DNA of 64,000 nt from Pseudomonas oryzihabitans (GCF_006384975.1 NZ_CP021645.1:710001-774000); one strand, 5' to 3'. Shown: positions 18,693 through 27,911, counted from the stretch's first letter. Notes: generated by a model from the sequence alone, not told the origin. Program-made: numbers and translations.

Positions 18693-19832
18693 TCAAGCGG
18701 CCGGCTTGAGCACCACCTTGGTCCAGCCATCGTCCCGCGCATCGAAATGCCGATAGGCGTCCGGCGCTTCGGTCAGGCTCAGACGGTGGGAAATGATCTG
18801 CGAGGGTCGCGCCTTGCCTGCATGGATCAACCGCGCCAGCTCACGGTTGTAATTCTTGACGTTGGCCTGGCCGGTGCGGATTTTCTGGCCCTTGAACCAG
18901 AAGTTGCCGAAGTCGAAGGCCATCTTGCCCTGCTTGGCCAGGTCGTTCTGGCCGCCCGGGTCCTGGGGCACGAATACCCCGACCACGCCGATGCCGCCGG
19001 TAGCCCGCGTCGAAGCCACCAGGTTGTTCATGGTGAGGTGATTGACTTCGTGCCCATGGTGATCACAGCACTGGTAGCCGACGCACTCGCAACCGCGATC
19101 GGTACCCCGCCCGTGGGTGAGATTGAGGATCTGCTCGACCGCATCGCCCTCCTTGGCATGGATGGCCTTTGCCCCAAGTTTTTCCGCCAGCGCCAGGCGA
19201 TCCGGCTGGTCGTCGACCACATAGACCTCGGAGGCGCCACGGATCATGGCCGCGTGGGTGGCCATGAGGCCGACCGGGCCCGCGCCATAGATGGCGATGG
19301 ACTCCCCGGGGCGCAGGCCGGCCAGTTCGGTGGCATGCCAGCCGGTGGGAAAGATGTCGGACAGCATCACATAGTCGTCTTCGCGTTCCGCGGCGTCCTC
19401 GGGCAATACCAGGCAGTTGAAGTCGGCATAGGGTACCCGCAGCAATTCCGCCTGGCCGCCCTGATAGGGCCCCATGTCGGCGAAGCCGTAGGCCGCGCCA
19501 GCGACACCCGGGTTGGCGGTGAGGCAGAAGCCGGTCAGCCCGCGCTCGCAGTTTTCGCAGAAGCCGCAGCCGATGTTGAAGGGCAGGCAGACCCGATCAC
19601 CGACCTTGATGCGATCGACGCCGAGGCCGACCTCGACCACTTCGCCGAGGTTCTCGTGGCCGAAGACCCGGCCGCTTTCGAAGCTGGTGCGGCCTTCGTA
19701 CATGTGCAGGTCCGAGCCGCAGATGTTGGTGGTGGTGATCCTGACGAGGACGTCAGTGGGTTTTTCGATGCGGGCATCGTCTACGTTCTTGACCGCGACG
19801 TCGCGCGGGCCCTGGTAAACCACAGCTTTCAT
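18693..19832 (-). CDS. Zinc alcohol dehydrogenase, glutathione-independent formaldehyde dehydrogenase-like
   Basis: Medium-chain Zn/NAD dehydrogenase of 379 residues. Catalytic-zinc motifs are ICGSDLHMYEG (about 36-46) and FGHENLGEV (about 58-66); structural-zinc cysteines are in GCGFCENCERGLTGFC (about 90-105); the NAD-binding loop is IYGAGPVGLMA (about 180). The CVGYQCCDHHGHE insertion is typical of the P. putida formaldehyde dehydrogenase branch (EC 1.2.1.46), which binds NAD tightly and dismutates aldehydes. ATG 19832 follows GGAG by eight bases; a GTG three codons upstream is less likely. Substrate is not proven by sequence. It stands alone, separated from tas by a palindromic repeat. 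Confidence 0.87.
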   Translation of the reverse strand: MKAVVYQGPRDVAVKNVDDARIEKPTDVLVRITTTNICGSDLHMYEGRTSFESGRVFGHENLGEVVEVGLGVDRIKVGDRVCLPFNIGCGFCENCERGLTGFCLTANPGVAGAAYGFADMGPYQGGQAELLRVPYADFNCLVLPEDAAEREDDYVMLSDIFPTGWHATELAGLRPGESIAIYGAGPVGLMATHAAMIRGASEVYVVDDQPDRLALAEKLGAKAIHAKEGDAVEQILNLTHGRGTDRGCECVGYQCCDHHGHEVNHLTMNNLVASTRATGGIGVVGVFVPQDPGGQNDLAKQGKMAFDFGNFWFKGQKIRTGQANVKNYNRELARLIHAGKARPSQIISHRLSLTEAPDAYRHFDARDDGWTKVVLKPAA

Positions 19833-19897
19833 GATGTGCACTCCGGAGTGCCACGCCGGTCCGCTACGGGCACCCGTTTGGGTTGATGGAAATCGTC

Positions 19898-20063
19898 CCT
19901 AGGCTCTATACGAAAAATGCCTACGCATCGGTGATGCTTCGTTGAAAAAGGCCTGGGTCGCCAGCCCGGTCGGAATGCTCATTTACCACTCGTAAACTCC
20001 GCTTCCTCAGCCTTTTTCGCCTCGCCTGACCTTCGCTCGGCGACTTTTCGTACAGAGCCCAGG
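19898..20063. repeat. Palindromic dispersed repeat (MITE-like), copy 1
   Basis: The ends are imperfect inverted repeats: CCTAGGCTCTATACGAAAAA at 19898 against CCTGGGCTCTGTACGAAAAG read inward from 20063. The interior holds TCGGAATGCTCATTTAC and CTCGTAAACTC, words also found in copy 2 (46619-46834). There is no ORF, the length is about 166 bp, and it lies wholly between genes. This resembles a miniature inverted-repeat element or large REP-type unit of Pseudomonas. The flanking parts of 19833-20195 show nothing else. Confidence 0.7.
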
Positions 20064-20195
20064 AGAGAGCGGCTTTAGCTGTCGCCTCAAGGGGAGGGCA
20101 CCGTCACGCGGATGGGAGTTCAAATCGTCAGACGAGTTGGGCTGCGCTTAGGAGTCCTGCTAACGTTGCGCTTTTGACGACCAAAGAGGCTTGCC

Positions 20196-21233
20196 ATGCA
20201 CTATCGATCCCTGGGCCGAACCGAGCTGAAGGTGAGCGCCATTTCCCTGGGCACCATGACCTGGGGCGAGCAGAACACGGAGGCAGAGGCCTTCGAGCAG
20301 ATTCGCGTCGCCAAGGCGGCTGGCGTCAATCTGCTGGATACCGCCGAGATGTATCCGGTGCCGCCGCGCGCCGAGACCTATACCCGCACCGAGACCATCA
20401 TCGGCAACTATTTTCGCAAGCACGGAGACCGAGCCGACTGGGTGTTGGCAAGCAAGGCGGCTGGCCCCGGCCGTGACATGGACTACATCCGCAACGGCGG
20501 CCTGGCCTTTACCAAGGCCAATCTCACCGCGGCGCTGGACGCTAGCCTGCAGCGCCTGAACACCGACTATCTGGATCTCTACCAGCTGCACTGGCCGGAT
20601 CGGCGCACCAACTACTTCGGCCAGTTGGGCTACGTGCACAACGATGCCGACTTCACGCCCCTCGAAGAGACCCTGGAAGCCCTGGATGGCCTGGTGAAGG
20701 CCGGCAAGGTCCGCCATGTGGGGCTGTCCAACGAAACGCCCTGGGGTGTGCAGCGTTTCCTGCACCTGAGCGAGACCCGTGGCTGGCCGCGGGTGGTGTC
20801 GATCCAGAATCCCTATAACCTGCTCAACCGCAGCTTCGAAGTGGGCCTGGCCGAGCAGGCCATACGCGAGCAGGTGGGGCTGCTGGCCTATTCACCGCTG
20901 GCCTTCGGTGTGCTCGCGGGCAAGTACCTGAACGGCGCTCGTCCGGAAGGGGCGCGACTGACCCTGTTCGAACGCTTCCAGCGCTACAGCAATCCGCAAA
21001 CGCAGCGCGCGGCCCAGGCCTATGTCGAGCTAGCCCGGGAGCGCGGGCTGGACCCGGCGCAGATGGCGCTGGCCTTCGTCACCAGCCGACCCTTCGTGAC
21101 CAGCAATATCATCGGTGCCACCTCGCTGGCCCAGTTGGAAAGCAATCTGGCGAGCAGTGAACTGGAGCTGGACGCCGAGACGCTCACGGCCATCGAGAAG
21201 ATCCACGTCGACCAGCCCAACCCCGCGCCCTGA
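20196..21233 (+). CDS. tas: Aldo/keto reductase, Tas family
   Basis: NADP(H)-dependent aldo-keto reductase close to E. coli Tas. The 345-residue product has the barrel motifs LGTMTWGEQNTEAEA (about 18-32), LLDTAEMYPVPPR (catalytic Asp and Tyr, about 47-59), SKAAGPG (catalytic Lys, about 86), YQLHWPDR (catalytic His, about 128-135), VGLSNETPWGV and IQNPYNLLNRSFEVGLAE (about 206-223). These match Tas point by point as I recall it. The physiological substrate is unknown. Its stop is followed after one base by the end of the convergent LysR gene. Confidence 0.93.
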   Translation: MHYRSLGRTELKVSAISLGTMTWGEQNTEAEAFEQIRVAKAAGVNLLDTAEMYPVPPRAETYTRTETIIGNYFRKHGDRADWVLASKAAGPGRDMDYIRNGGLAFTKANLTAALDASLQRLNTDYLDLYQLHWPDRRTNYFGQLGYVHNDADFTPLEETLEALDGLVKAGKVRHVGLSNETPWGVQRFLHLSETRGWPRVVSIQNPYNLLNRSFEVGLAEQAIREQVGLLAYSPLAFGVLAGKYLNGARPEGARLTLFERFQRYSNPQTQRAAQAYVELARERGLDPAQMALAFVTSRPFVTSNIIGATSLAQLESNLASSELELDAETLTAIEKIHVDQPNPAP

Positions 21234-21234
21234 G

Positions 21235-22107
21235 TCAGGCGTTGTCGGGAAGGTCGCCCAACCCGGTAGCCAGCGCCTGGTACAGCACCTGTACCGGGCG
21301 GATCGCCCGGCAGCCGGGGCGCATCAGCAGCCAGAGTTCCATCGATGGCAGATCGTGCGGGGTGGCCAGCAGGACCCAGTCGGGATCGATGAGGTAGTCC
21401 GGGAGCAGGGCGACGCCCAGCCCGGCGCGTACCAGGCGGGCCACGCCGAGCAGGGTGTCGCAGCGCACCCAGGCCTCGCTGCCCGGATATTCCCGGCGCC
21501 GCCAGAGCACGCTGGGATGGTCGGGCAGCAGGTCATCGGGTGCCAGCCAGCGCCAATCGCTGGCCTGGGTGCCGGCGCGTTCGAGATAGGTCTTCGTGGC
21601 GCACAGCCGGTACTGCACCTGCCGCAGGCGCCGGCCGACCAGGTGGTTGGGCGGGCTCGCGGTCAGGCGCAGGGCCAGGTCCGCTTCGTGCCGGCTCAGA
21701 TTGACGAAGGCGTTGTCGGTGGTGAGCTCCAGGCGAATCTGCGGATAGCGCGCCAGGAAGGCATCCAGGAGCGGCACCAGCAGACGCTCGAGCACTGCAT
21801 CGGTGGTACTCAGGCGCACGCTGCCACTGGGCGGTGCCTCTTCGGCCAGCAATTCGGCACGGGCGGCCAGCAGGGCGTCTTCGGCGGCCTGCGCTGCCTG
21901 AAGCAGCGGCAGCACCTGGGGCAGCGGTCGGCAGCCGTGGCGCCCGCGCTCGAACAGCGCCAGGCCCAGGCGCGCCTCGAGTCGTCCGAGGGCGCGGTGT
22001 ACCGAAGAAACATCCTGCGCCAGCAACTGGGCCGCCCGGGCGAGGGTCGCCCCGCGACTCAGTGCCAGTATCAGCGTCAGGTCGCTGTGTTCCAGTTGAT
22101 AGTGCAT
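21235..22107 (-). CDS. LysR-family transcriptional regulator
   Basis: A 290-residue DNA-binding regulator: N-terminal winged helix-turn-helix (LILALSRGATLARAAQLL, then SSVHRALGRLEARLG, about 10-47) and a periplasmic-binding-like effector domain (SVRLSTTDAVLERLLVPLL, about 90 onward). ATG 22107 gives the usual short N terminus MHYQLEHSDL. It is divergent from the glutamine-amidotransferase-like gene at 22204 with 96 bp between, the standard layout of a LysR regulator and its target. The effector is unknown. Confidence 0.88.
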   Translation of the reverse strand: MHYQLEHSDLTLILALSRGATLARAAQLLAQDVSSVHRALGRLEARLGLALFERGRHGCRPLPQVLPLLQAAQAAEDALLAARAELLAEEAPPSGSVRLSTTDAVLERLLVPLLDAFLARYPQIRLELTTDNAFVNLSRHEADLALRLTASPPNHLVGRRLRQVQYRLCATKTYLERAGTQASDWRWLAPDDLLPDHPSVLWRRREYPGSEAWVRCDTLLGVARLVRAGLGVALLPDYLIDPDWVLLATPHDLPSMELWLLMRPGCRAIRPVQVLYQALATGLGDLPDNA

Positions 22108-22203
22108 CCGTGCCTGGCCTCCTGACCGCAACGCCTATGTAGGGCATACCGCCTGCCACCTTACTGTGCCTCGCGTCCTTCCACTACCCGCGAGGTACCA
22201 CCC

Positions 22204-22911
22204 ATGGCAACGCCCCTTATCCTCATGCTGTTGGGCGATCACGATCCTTCCATCGTGGCGCACCAGGCGATTCCCCAAGCCCTGGCGCTGACTGCCCAGG
22301 CGCTTGAGCTGACCGTCGAGTTCCGCTGGCTCGACTCCACCTCCGCCGAGCAAGGGCTACCCCGCTGCGATGGCCTCTGGTGCATACCCGGTAGCCCGTA
22401 TCTCAGTCGCCGTGGCGTACTCGGCGCCATCCGCGCGGCGCGGGAGCGCCAGGTGCCCTTTCTCGGGACCTGCGGTGGTTTGCAGTATGCCTTGCTGGAG
22501 CATGCCACCTCGCTGCCGGGCTGCGGCGATCTGGTCCATGGCGAGGAAGAGCCCGAGGCGCAGCGGCTCTTGCTGGCGCCTCTGAGCTGCGCGCTGGTCG
22601 AGGTCGAAAAAGAAGTACGCCTCGTACCTGGCACCCGATTGGCACAAGCGGAGGGGCGCGAGCGCGGTCGTGCCGGCTTTCACTGCCGTTTCGGCTTGAA
22701 TCCCGAGTACCTGGCGACCCTGCTCACCGCTGGTTGGCAGGTGCTGGCCTGGGATGACGAGGGACTGCCGTTGGCCTTGGAGCTGACCACCAGTCCTTGT
22801 CATTTCGGCACCCTCTACCAACCGGAGCGCGAAGCCCTGACCGGACAGGTTCCGGGCGCGGTGCGTTCCTGGCTCGCCAGCGTCGCCCGTCAACGGGGGC
22901 AGGGTGCATGA
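22204..22911 (+). CDS. Class I glutamine amidotransferase-like protein
   Basis: A 235-residue cytosolic protein with a class I GATase-like fold resembling the glutaminase half of CTP synthase: GLWCIPGSPYLSRRGVLGAIRAAR (shown as GLWCIPGSPY and LGAIRAAR, about 59-80) followed by the nucleophile elbow FLGTCGGLQYALLE (Cys about 92). The C-terminal His-x-Glu is seen only as SPCHFGTLYQPE, so the His and Glu of the triad are probably in HFGTLYQPE with altered spacing. No synthetase domain follows, so it is a stand-alone paralogue of unknown substrate. ATGA overlap with the next gene; divergent LysR gene upstream. Confidence 0.8.
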   Translation: MATPLILMLLGDHDPSIVAHQAIPQALALTAQALELTVEFRWLDSTSAEQGLPRCDGLWCIPGSPYLSRRGVLGAIRAARERQVPFLGTCGGLQYALLEHATSLPGCGDLVHGEEEPEAQRLLLAPLSCALVEVEKEVRLVPGTRLAQAEGRERGRAGFHCRFGLNPEYLATLLTAGWQVLAWDDEGLPLALELTTSPCHFGTLYQPEREALTGQVPGAVRSWLASVARQRGQGA

Positions 22912-23258
22912 AGACGTTCGATTTGCCGCCATCCTATGTGGTCGTCGCCTTCCTCTCGCAACGTGCCGGTGACGATCCGGAATACGGCGTCATGGCGCAG
23001 CGCATGCTGACGCTGGCAGCCGAACAGCCGGGTTTCATCGGCGTCGAGTCGGTACGGGACGCGCAAGGCCTGGGGATCACCCTGTCCTATTGGACCGACC
23101 GCAAGGCGGCCGCTGACTGGGGGAGGCAGCCTGAGCACCGGGAGGCCCAACGCCTGGGACGGGAACGCTGGTATCTCTGGTACCGCACGCGGGTGTGGGA
23201 CGTGGTGGCGGGGCGGGACACCGTCACTCCACACGAACCGCTCCCAGCGCAGGAGTGA
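22908..23258 (+). CDS. ABM-domain (antibiotic biosynthesis monooxygenase-like) protein
   Basis: A 116-residue ferredoxin-like dimeric domain: YVVVAFLSQRAGDDPEYGVMAQRM (in parts, about 9-32), PGFIGVESVRDAQGLGITLSYW and a C-terminal RERWYLWYRTRVWDV. This pattern fits the DUF4188/ABM group that includes small heme-degrading or quinol monooxygenases, but the catalytic role cannot be told. ATG 22908 lies inside the stop of the GATase-like gene (ATGA), so both are co-translated and perhaps both controlled by the divergent LysR protein. Its last 35 bases overlap the end of the convergent gene at 23224. Confidence 0.82.
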   Translation: MKTFDLPPSYVVVAFLSQRAGDDPEYGVMAQRMLTLAAEQPGFIGVESVRDAQGLGITLSYWTDRKAAADWGRQPEHREAQRLGRERWYLWYRTRVWDVVAGRDTVTPHEPLPAQE

Positions 23259-23598
23259 CCCGAATCCAGCCGATCAGGTTCTGGTCGCCACTCAACATGA
23301 CCTTCTTCCAGGGGCGAAAGGGCGTGCTTTCCAGGATCAGGATGCGGTCGCCGGGCTTGAGCATGGCAATCAGCTGGCGGTTGGCGATCAGGCTACGCTC
23401 GGGCATGTAGGGATTCTGCATCAGCGGGATCTGGCCACCGCGAATCTGCCAGGTCTCGCCGCGTGAGGCATTGGTGAAGGTCGGCAGCTGGGTCAGCAGC
23501 ACGGCGAGGGCCAGGAACGCCGTCAGCAGCAGGACGAAGCGACGCGTCACCGTCCGGACGACAGCGATATCGGGAGACAGCTTGCCAAGGGTGGACAT
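23224..23598 (-). CDS. Single-pass membrane protein of unknown function
   Basis: A 124-residue product with a basic-flanked transmembrane helix at about 22-40 (RRFVLLLTAFLALAVLLTQL) and a likely periplasmic part containing PGDRILILESTPFRPWKKVM and GWIRV, reminiscent of a small beta-barrel/SH3-like fold but not assignable. The start is uncertain: ATG 23598 gives MSTLGKLSPDIAVV, while in-frame starts up to 23661 exist, and no strong ribosome site marks either. The 3' end overlaps the ABM gene on the other strand by 35 bp, which both frames tolerate. Confidence 0.6.
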   Translation of the reverse strand: MSTLGKLSPDIAVVRTVTRRFVLLLTAFLALAVLLTQLPTFTNASRGETWQIRGGQIPLMQNPYMPERSLIANRQLIAMLKPGDRILILESTPFRPWKKVMLSGDQNLIGWIRVTPALGAVRVE

Positions 23599-23746
23599 GG
23601 GGGGCTCTGGGGGCGCATGACGGTGGCTCGATGCTAGCGTCATGCGGCCGTTTGACATCATTCATCTGAATGAAAGATCAAACGGCTACTCATTTGCCCT
23701 TTGCAGACTGTGAACGGCCGCAAAGGGTCTTACTAGAGCGGCTCGC

Positions 23747-24241
23747 TCAGGGCGTCAATTGGCGGGTGACTTCCACCGCCTTTTCAAAGGACGGATAGCC
23801 GCTCTTGGCCACCGCCAACTCCGCATAGCCGCTCTTGTAGGTCTGGGCCTGGATGGGATCGGCCTCCGGCAACAGGAAGGGCTCGGAGTAGATGCGATAG
23901 AGCAGGGCGAAGGCCAACGGATAGCGTTTTTCCGCGGACTGGTTGAGCAGTTCCAGCACGTCATCGGTCTGCGGGCCCTGCTTGATGGCGATCACGGCCC
24001 GGTAGAACTCCACTTCGCCGTCCAGGCTGCTGCCGCCATTGCGCATCAGCAGGGCATCCGCGAGCCGGAGTTGCTCTTCGCTGCTCCCCAGGATCAGCAA
24101 CTTGGCCTGGAGTAGGTCGTTCTGGCGCAGGAGGCTGATCTGGTCCTCGCTCAGCGGGGGTGTCTCGTTCGCCTCTTGATGACCGCCCAGGGAGCAGCCA
24201 ACAAGAGAAATACATAGCAACGGGAGCATCCATTTCTTCAT
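23747..24241 (-). CDS. Putative lipoprotein
   Basis: A 164-residue precursor with a lipoprotein signal: MKKWMLPLLCISLVGCSLGG, lipobox LVGC with the lipidated Cys at about 16. The residue at +2 after Cys is Ser, which predicts outer-membrane sorting. The rest is helical and leucine-rich (SEDQISLLRQNDLLQAKLL), resembling short repeats of TPR/Sel1 type without a clear match. ATG 24241 is chosen because it starts the signal peptide; upstream in-frame codons add a stretch with no signal. Diverges from galU, 227 bp away. Function unknown. Confidence 0.8.
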   Translation of the reverse strand: MKKWMLPLLCISLVGCSLGGHQEANETPPLSEDQISLLRQNDLLQAKLLILGSSEEQLRLADALLMRNGGSSLDGEVEFYRAVIAIKQGPQTDDVLELLNQSAEKRYPLAFALLYRIYSEPFLLPEADPIQAQTYKSGYAELAVAKSGYPSFEKAVEVTRQLTP

Positions 24242-24468
24242 ATCGAGATCTATCCGCGGAGTCGTGACGCTGGTTCCAAACTTTGGACGATAGCAGTTCT
24301 TTGATGATTTGCGCAGAACCGCGCGGGATTCCTGGAGTCGTATCCGCACGTCCAGCGAGCGCCCATGCCTGGCTATTTCCAGCGCCGCGCGCTTCGGGCA
24401 TTGTATGCGACAAGCGGCTGGATAGACCGCCGTTCGTTTTGCCTTCACGTACAGATCAAAGGACTCCC

Positions 24469-25299
24469 ATGATCACCAAATGTCTGTTTCCGGCAGCCGG
24501 CTATGGCACTCGTTTTCTCCCCGCGACCAAGGCCATGCCCAAGGAAATGCTGCCCATCGTGAACAAGCCTCTGGTGCAGTATGCCGTGGAGGAAGCCCTG
24601 GAGGCGGGTCTGCACCAGATCGGTATCGTGACCGGTCGTGGCAAGCGTTCGCTGGAAGACCATTTCGACATCAGCTACGAGCTGGAAAGCCAGATCAAGA
24701 ACACCGACAAGGAAAAGTACCTGGTCGGCATCCGTAACCTGATCGACAACTGCACCTTCTCCTACACCCGTCAGGTGGAGATGAAGGGCCTGGGCCACGC
24801 CATCCTGACCGGCCGCCCGCTGATCGGTGACGAGCCCTTCGCCGTGGTGCTGGCGGACGACCTCTGCCTGAACCTGGAAGGCGACAGCGTCCTCAAGCAG
24901 ATGGTCAAGCTCTACAACCAGTTCCGTTGCTCCATCGTGGCCATCCAGGAAGTCCCGGCCAACGAGACCAACAAGTACGGCGTGATCGCCGGTGAGATGA
25001 TCCGTGACGACATCTACCGCGTGAACAAGATGGTCGAGAAGCCCAAGCCGGAAGATGCCCCTTCCAACCTGGCGATCATTGGCCGCTACATCCTGACCCC
25101 GGACATCTTCGACCTGATCGAGCAGACCGAGCCGGGCAAGGGTGGCGAGATCCAGATCACCGACGCCCTGATGAAGCAGGCCCAGGACGGTTGCGTACTG
25201 GCCTACAAATTCAAGGGTCAGCGTTTCGATTGCGGTAGCGCGGAAGGCTTCGTCGAAGCCACCAACTTCTGCTTCGAGAATCTGTACAAGGCGCTGTAA
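24469..25299 (+). CDS. galU: UTP--glucose-1-phosphate uridylyltransferase
   Basis: Makes UDP-glucose from UTP and glucose 1-phosphate for LPS, exopolysaccharide and osmoadaptation. The 276-residue product has the nucleotidyltransferase opening FPAAGYGTRFLPATKAMPKE (about 7-26), PLVQYAVEEALEAGL, the metal-binding VVLADDLC (about 128) and GGEIQITDALM (about 226), with the usual length. ATG 24469 follows AAAGGAC by five bases; the frame extends upstream but only as unrelated sequence. Next to gor and the SBF transporter, as in P. aeruginosa (PA2023-PA2026, from memory). It links sugar-nucleotide supply with the glucan genes further on only indirectly. Confidence 0.97.
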   Translation: MITKCLFPAAGYGTRFLPATKAMPKEMLPIVNKPLVQYAVEEALEAGLHQIGIVTGRGKRSLEDHFDISYELESQIKNTDKEKYLVGIRNLIDNCTFSYTRQVEMKGLGHAILTGRPLIGDEPFAVVLADDLCLNLEGDSVLKQMVKLYNQFRCSIVAIQEVPANETNKYGVIAGEMIRDDIYRVNKMVEKPKPEDAPSNLAIIGRYILTPDIFDLIEQTEPGKGGEIQITDALMKQAQDGCVLAYKFKGQRFDCGSAEGFVEATNFCFENLYKAL

Positions 25300-25313
25300 G
25301 CCTGCTGTGCAGT

Positions 25314-25345
25314 CGAAAAGGCCACCTACGGGTGGCCTTTTCGTT
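25314..25345 (+). terminator. galU terminator
   Basis: CGAAAAGGCCACC (25314-25326) pairs with GGTGGCCTTTTCG, followed by TTTT, 14 nt after the galU stop. The A-rich left arm makes it potentially bidirectional. Confidence 0.87.
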
Positions 25346-25425
25346 TTGGGCGATCGTCCCCCAGTGGCCGTTGCCCTGGGCGGCTTGCGTTATGCTGGTG
25401 CCAGCAGAAACCAAGAGAGTGTTCC

Positions 25426-26799
25426 ATGACGACCTATGATTTCGACCTCTTCGTGATCGGCGCCGGTTCGGGCGGGGTGCGCGCCGCGCGCTTCGCCGCG
25501 GACTTCGGCGCCCGGGTGGCGGTGGCGGAAAGCCGCTACCTCGGCGGCACTTGCGTCAACGTCGGCTGCATGCCCAAGAAGTACTTCATCTACGGCGCCT
25601 CCTTCCGCGACGAATTCCGCCAGGCGCGTGGCTATGGCTGGGACGCCGAGGTGCCGGTGTTCGACTGGAACACCCTGGTCGCCAGCAAGGACCACGAGAT
25701 CCGTCGCCTGAATGGCATCTATCGCGCCCTGCTGGTCAACAGCGGGGTGACCCTGCTGGAAGCCCATGCCCGCATCCTCGATCCCCATACCGTCGAGGTG
25801 GAAGGCCAGCGCTATCGTTGCGCGCGCATCCTGATCGCCACCGGGGGCTGGCCGGACGTACCGGATTTCCCGGGGCGCGAGCACGCCATCACCTCGAACG
25901 AGGCGTTCTACCTGCCACAACTGCCCAAGCGCGTCATCGTGGTGGGCGGTGGCTACATCGCCGTAGAGTTCGCCTCGATTTTCCAGGGCCTCGGCGCCAA
26001 GACCACCTTGCTGTATCGCCGCGAGCTGTTCCTGCGCGGCTTCGATCGCGGCGTCCGTGAGCATCTGCGCGATGAGATGCAGAAGCGCGGGCACGACCTG
26101 CAGTTCAACGCCGATGTGTCTCGTATCGACAAGGCCGCCGATGGCAGCCTGCTGGTGACGCTCAAGGACGGCCGCACCCTGGAGGCCGATTGCGTCTTCT
26201 ATGCCACGGGGCGCCGGCCGATGCTGGATGACCTGGGCCTGGAAAATACCGCCGTCAGCCTGGACGAACGGGGTTTCGTGGCGGTGGACGAAACCTTCCA
26301 GACCACGGAACCCTCCATCTACGCCATCGGCGATGTCATCGGGCGCGTGCAACTGACCCCGGTGGCGCTGGCCGAGGGCATGACCCTGGCGCGCCATCTG
26401 TTCAATCCGGAAAGCTACCGACCGCTGAACTACGATCTGATCGCCAGCGCCGTGTTCAGCCTGCCCAACCTGGCGAGCATCGGCCTGAGCGAAGAGGCGG
26501 CGCGTGAGCGTGGTCATCGCCTGAAGATCTTCCAGAGCAGTTTCCGGCCGACCAAGCTGAGCCTGACCGATGTCCAGGAACGCACCCTGATGAAGCTGGT
26601 GGTGGATGCCGACAGTGATCAGGTGCTGGGCTGCCACATGGTCGGGCCGGATGCCGGCGAGCAGATCCAGTGCCTGGCGATCGCCCTGAAGGCGGGGGCG
26701 ACCAAGGCCTGCTTCGATGACACCCTGGGCATTCATCCCACGGCGGCGGAAGAGTGGGTGACGATGCGCAAGCCGGTCCACGAAGACCCGGCGCGCTGA
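25426..26799 (+). CDS. gor: Glutathione-disulfide reductase
   Basis: NADPH-dependent flavoenzyme restoring reduced glutathione. The 457-residue product has the FAD-binding [14 protein letters not shown] (about 11-24), redox-active disulfide [13 protein letters not shown] (about 42-54), the NADPH-binding [15 protein letters not shown] (about 173) and the C-terminal His-Glu of the partner active site in [14 protein letters not shown] (about 437-450). Start ATG 25426 follows GAGAG by eight bases. The preceding terminator separates it from galU, so it has its own promoter. Confidence 0.96.
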   Translation: MTTYDFDLFVIGAGSGGVRAARFAADFGARVAVAESRYLGGTCVNVGCMPKKYFIYGASFRDEFRQARGYGWDAEVPVFDWNTLVASKDHEIRRLNGIYRALLVNSGVTLLEAHARILDPHTVEVEGQRYRCARILIATGGWPDVPDFPGREHAITSNEAFYLPQLPKRVIVVGGGYIAVEFASIFQGLGAKTTLLYRRELFLRGFDRGVREHLRDEMQKRGHDLQFNADVSRIDKAADGSLLVTLKDGRTLEADCVFYATGRRPMLDDLGLENTAVSLDERGFVAVDETFQTTEPSIYAIGDVIGRVQLTPVALAEGMTLARHLFNPESYRPLNYDLIASAVFSLPNLASIGLSEEAARERGHRLKIFQSSFRPTKLSLTDVQERTLMKLVVDADSDQVLGCHMVGPDAGEQIQCLAIALKAGATKACFDDTLGIHPTAAEEWVTMRKPVHEDPAR

Positions 26800-26823
26800 T
26801 CGCGCGCCTGGCCTCCGCGCGGA

Positions 26824-27834
26824 TCACTTGGTGGCAGGGACCGCCACCGGCGGGGCGACCTCCACCACCTGGCGCCGCGCATAGCGCTGGGCCAGCACCG
26901 CGCAGACCATCAACTGGAGCTGGTGGAACAGCATGATGGGCAGCAGCACCGGCCCCATGGCGCTGTTGCCGAAGAGGACCTTGGCCATGGGCACGCCCGT
27001 GGCCAGGCTCTTCTTGGAGCCGCAGAACACCACGGTGATTTCGTCTTCCTTGCTCATGCCCAGCAGGCGCGCGCTGTAGCGCGTCGCCAGCAGCACCAGG
27101 GTGAGCAGGGTGGCGCAGATGCATACCAGCCCGACCAGCGACAGCACTGGCGTCTGCCGCCACAGCCCTTCGATCACCGCCGCGCTGAAGGCGGTGTAGA
27201 CCACCATCAGGATGGAACCCTGGTCGACGAACTTGAGCTTGCCCTTGTGGTGATCCACCCATTTGCCGATCAGCGGGCGCAGCAATTGGCCGGCGATGAA
27301 GGGCAGCAGCAGCTGGACGCAGATCTTGGTGATGGCATCCAGGGTGCTTTGGCCGTCCGAGCCGCCGTGGGCATCCAGCAGCAGCCGCACCAGCACCGGG
27401 GTGAGGAAGATACCGATCAGGCTGGACAAAGAGGCACTGCACACCGCCGCCGAGACGTTGCCGCGGGCCATGGAGACGAAGGCGATGGAGGACTGCACGG
27501 TGGCCGGCAAGGCGCACATGAACAGCACGCCGAGATAGAGTTCGGGCGTGACCAGGGGCGCCAGCAGAGGCTGCAAGGCCCAGCCGAGCAGCGGAAAGGC
27601 GATGAAGGTGAAGCTGAAGACCAGCAGATGCAGGCGCCAATGGGTGATGCCGGCGACCAGCGCCTGGCGCGACAGCTTGGCGCCGTGCAGGAAGAACAGC
27701 AGGCCGATGGCGATGTTGGTCACCACGTTGGCGATCTGGGCGGCGAGGCCCCGACAGGGCAGGACGCTGGCGAGGATCACCGTGGCGACCAGCAGCAGGG
27801 TGAAGTTGTCAGGCATCAGGCGGGGACGAGCCAT
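26824..27834 (-). CDS. SBF-like bile acid:Na+ symporter family transporter
   Basis: A 336-residue inner-membrane protein with about nine to ten hydrophobic segments, belonging to the SBF-like (PF13593, YfeH-type) branch: LLFFLHGAKLSRQALVAG (about 45-62), ALPATVQSSIAFVSMARGNVSAA (in parts, about 108-130) and GSKKSLATGVPMAKVLF (about 272-288). Substrate unknown. The start MARPRLMPDNFTLLL has a second possible Met at residue 7. It lies between gor and an AraC regulator, an arrangement I recall from P. aeruginosa PA2025-PA2027. Divergent from the AraC gene, 77 bp apart. Confidence 0.88.
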   Translation of the reverse strand: MARPRLMPDNFTLLLVATVILASVLPCRGLAAQIANVVTNIAIGLLFFLHGAKLSRQALVAGITHWRLHLLVFSFTFIAFPLLGWALQPLLAPLVTPELYLGVLFMCALPATVQSSIAFVSMARGNVSAAVCSASLSSLIGIFLTPVLVRLLLDAHGGSDGQSTLDAITKICVQLLLPFIAGQLLRPLIGKWVDHHKGKLKFVDQGSILMVVYTAFSAAVIEGLWRQTPVLSLVGLVCICATLLTLVLLATRYSARLLGMSKEDEITVVFCGSKKSLATGVPMAKVLFGNSAMGPVLLPIMLFHQLQLMVCAVLAQRYARRQVVEVAPPVAVPATK

Positions 27835-27911
27835 GGTCTCTCTCGGGTTGTATGCAGGTAGCCTCCAAGGCTATCGTCTACCGACTCATCCGGCTAACGC
27901 GAAAAGCCCCA

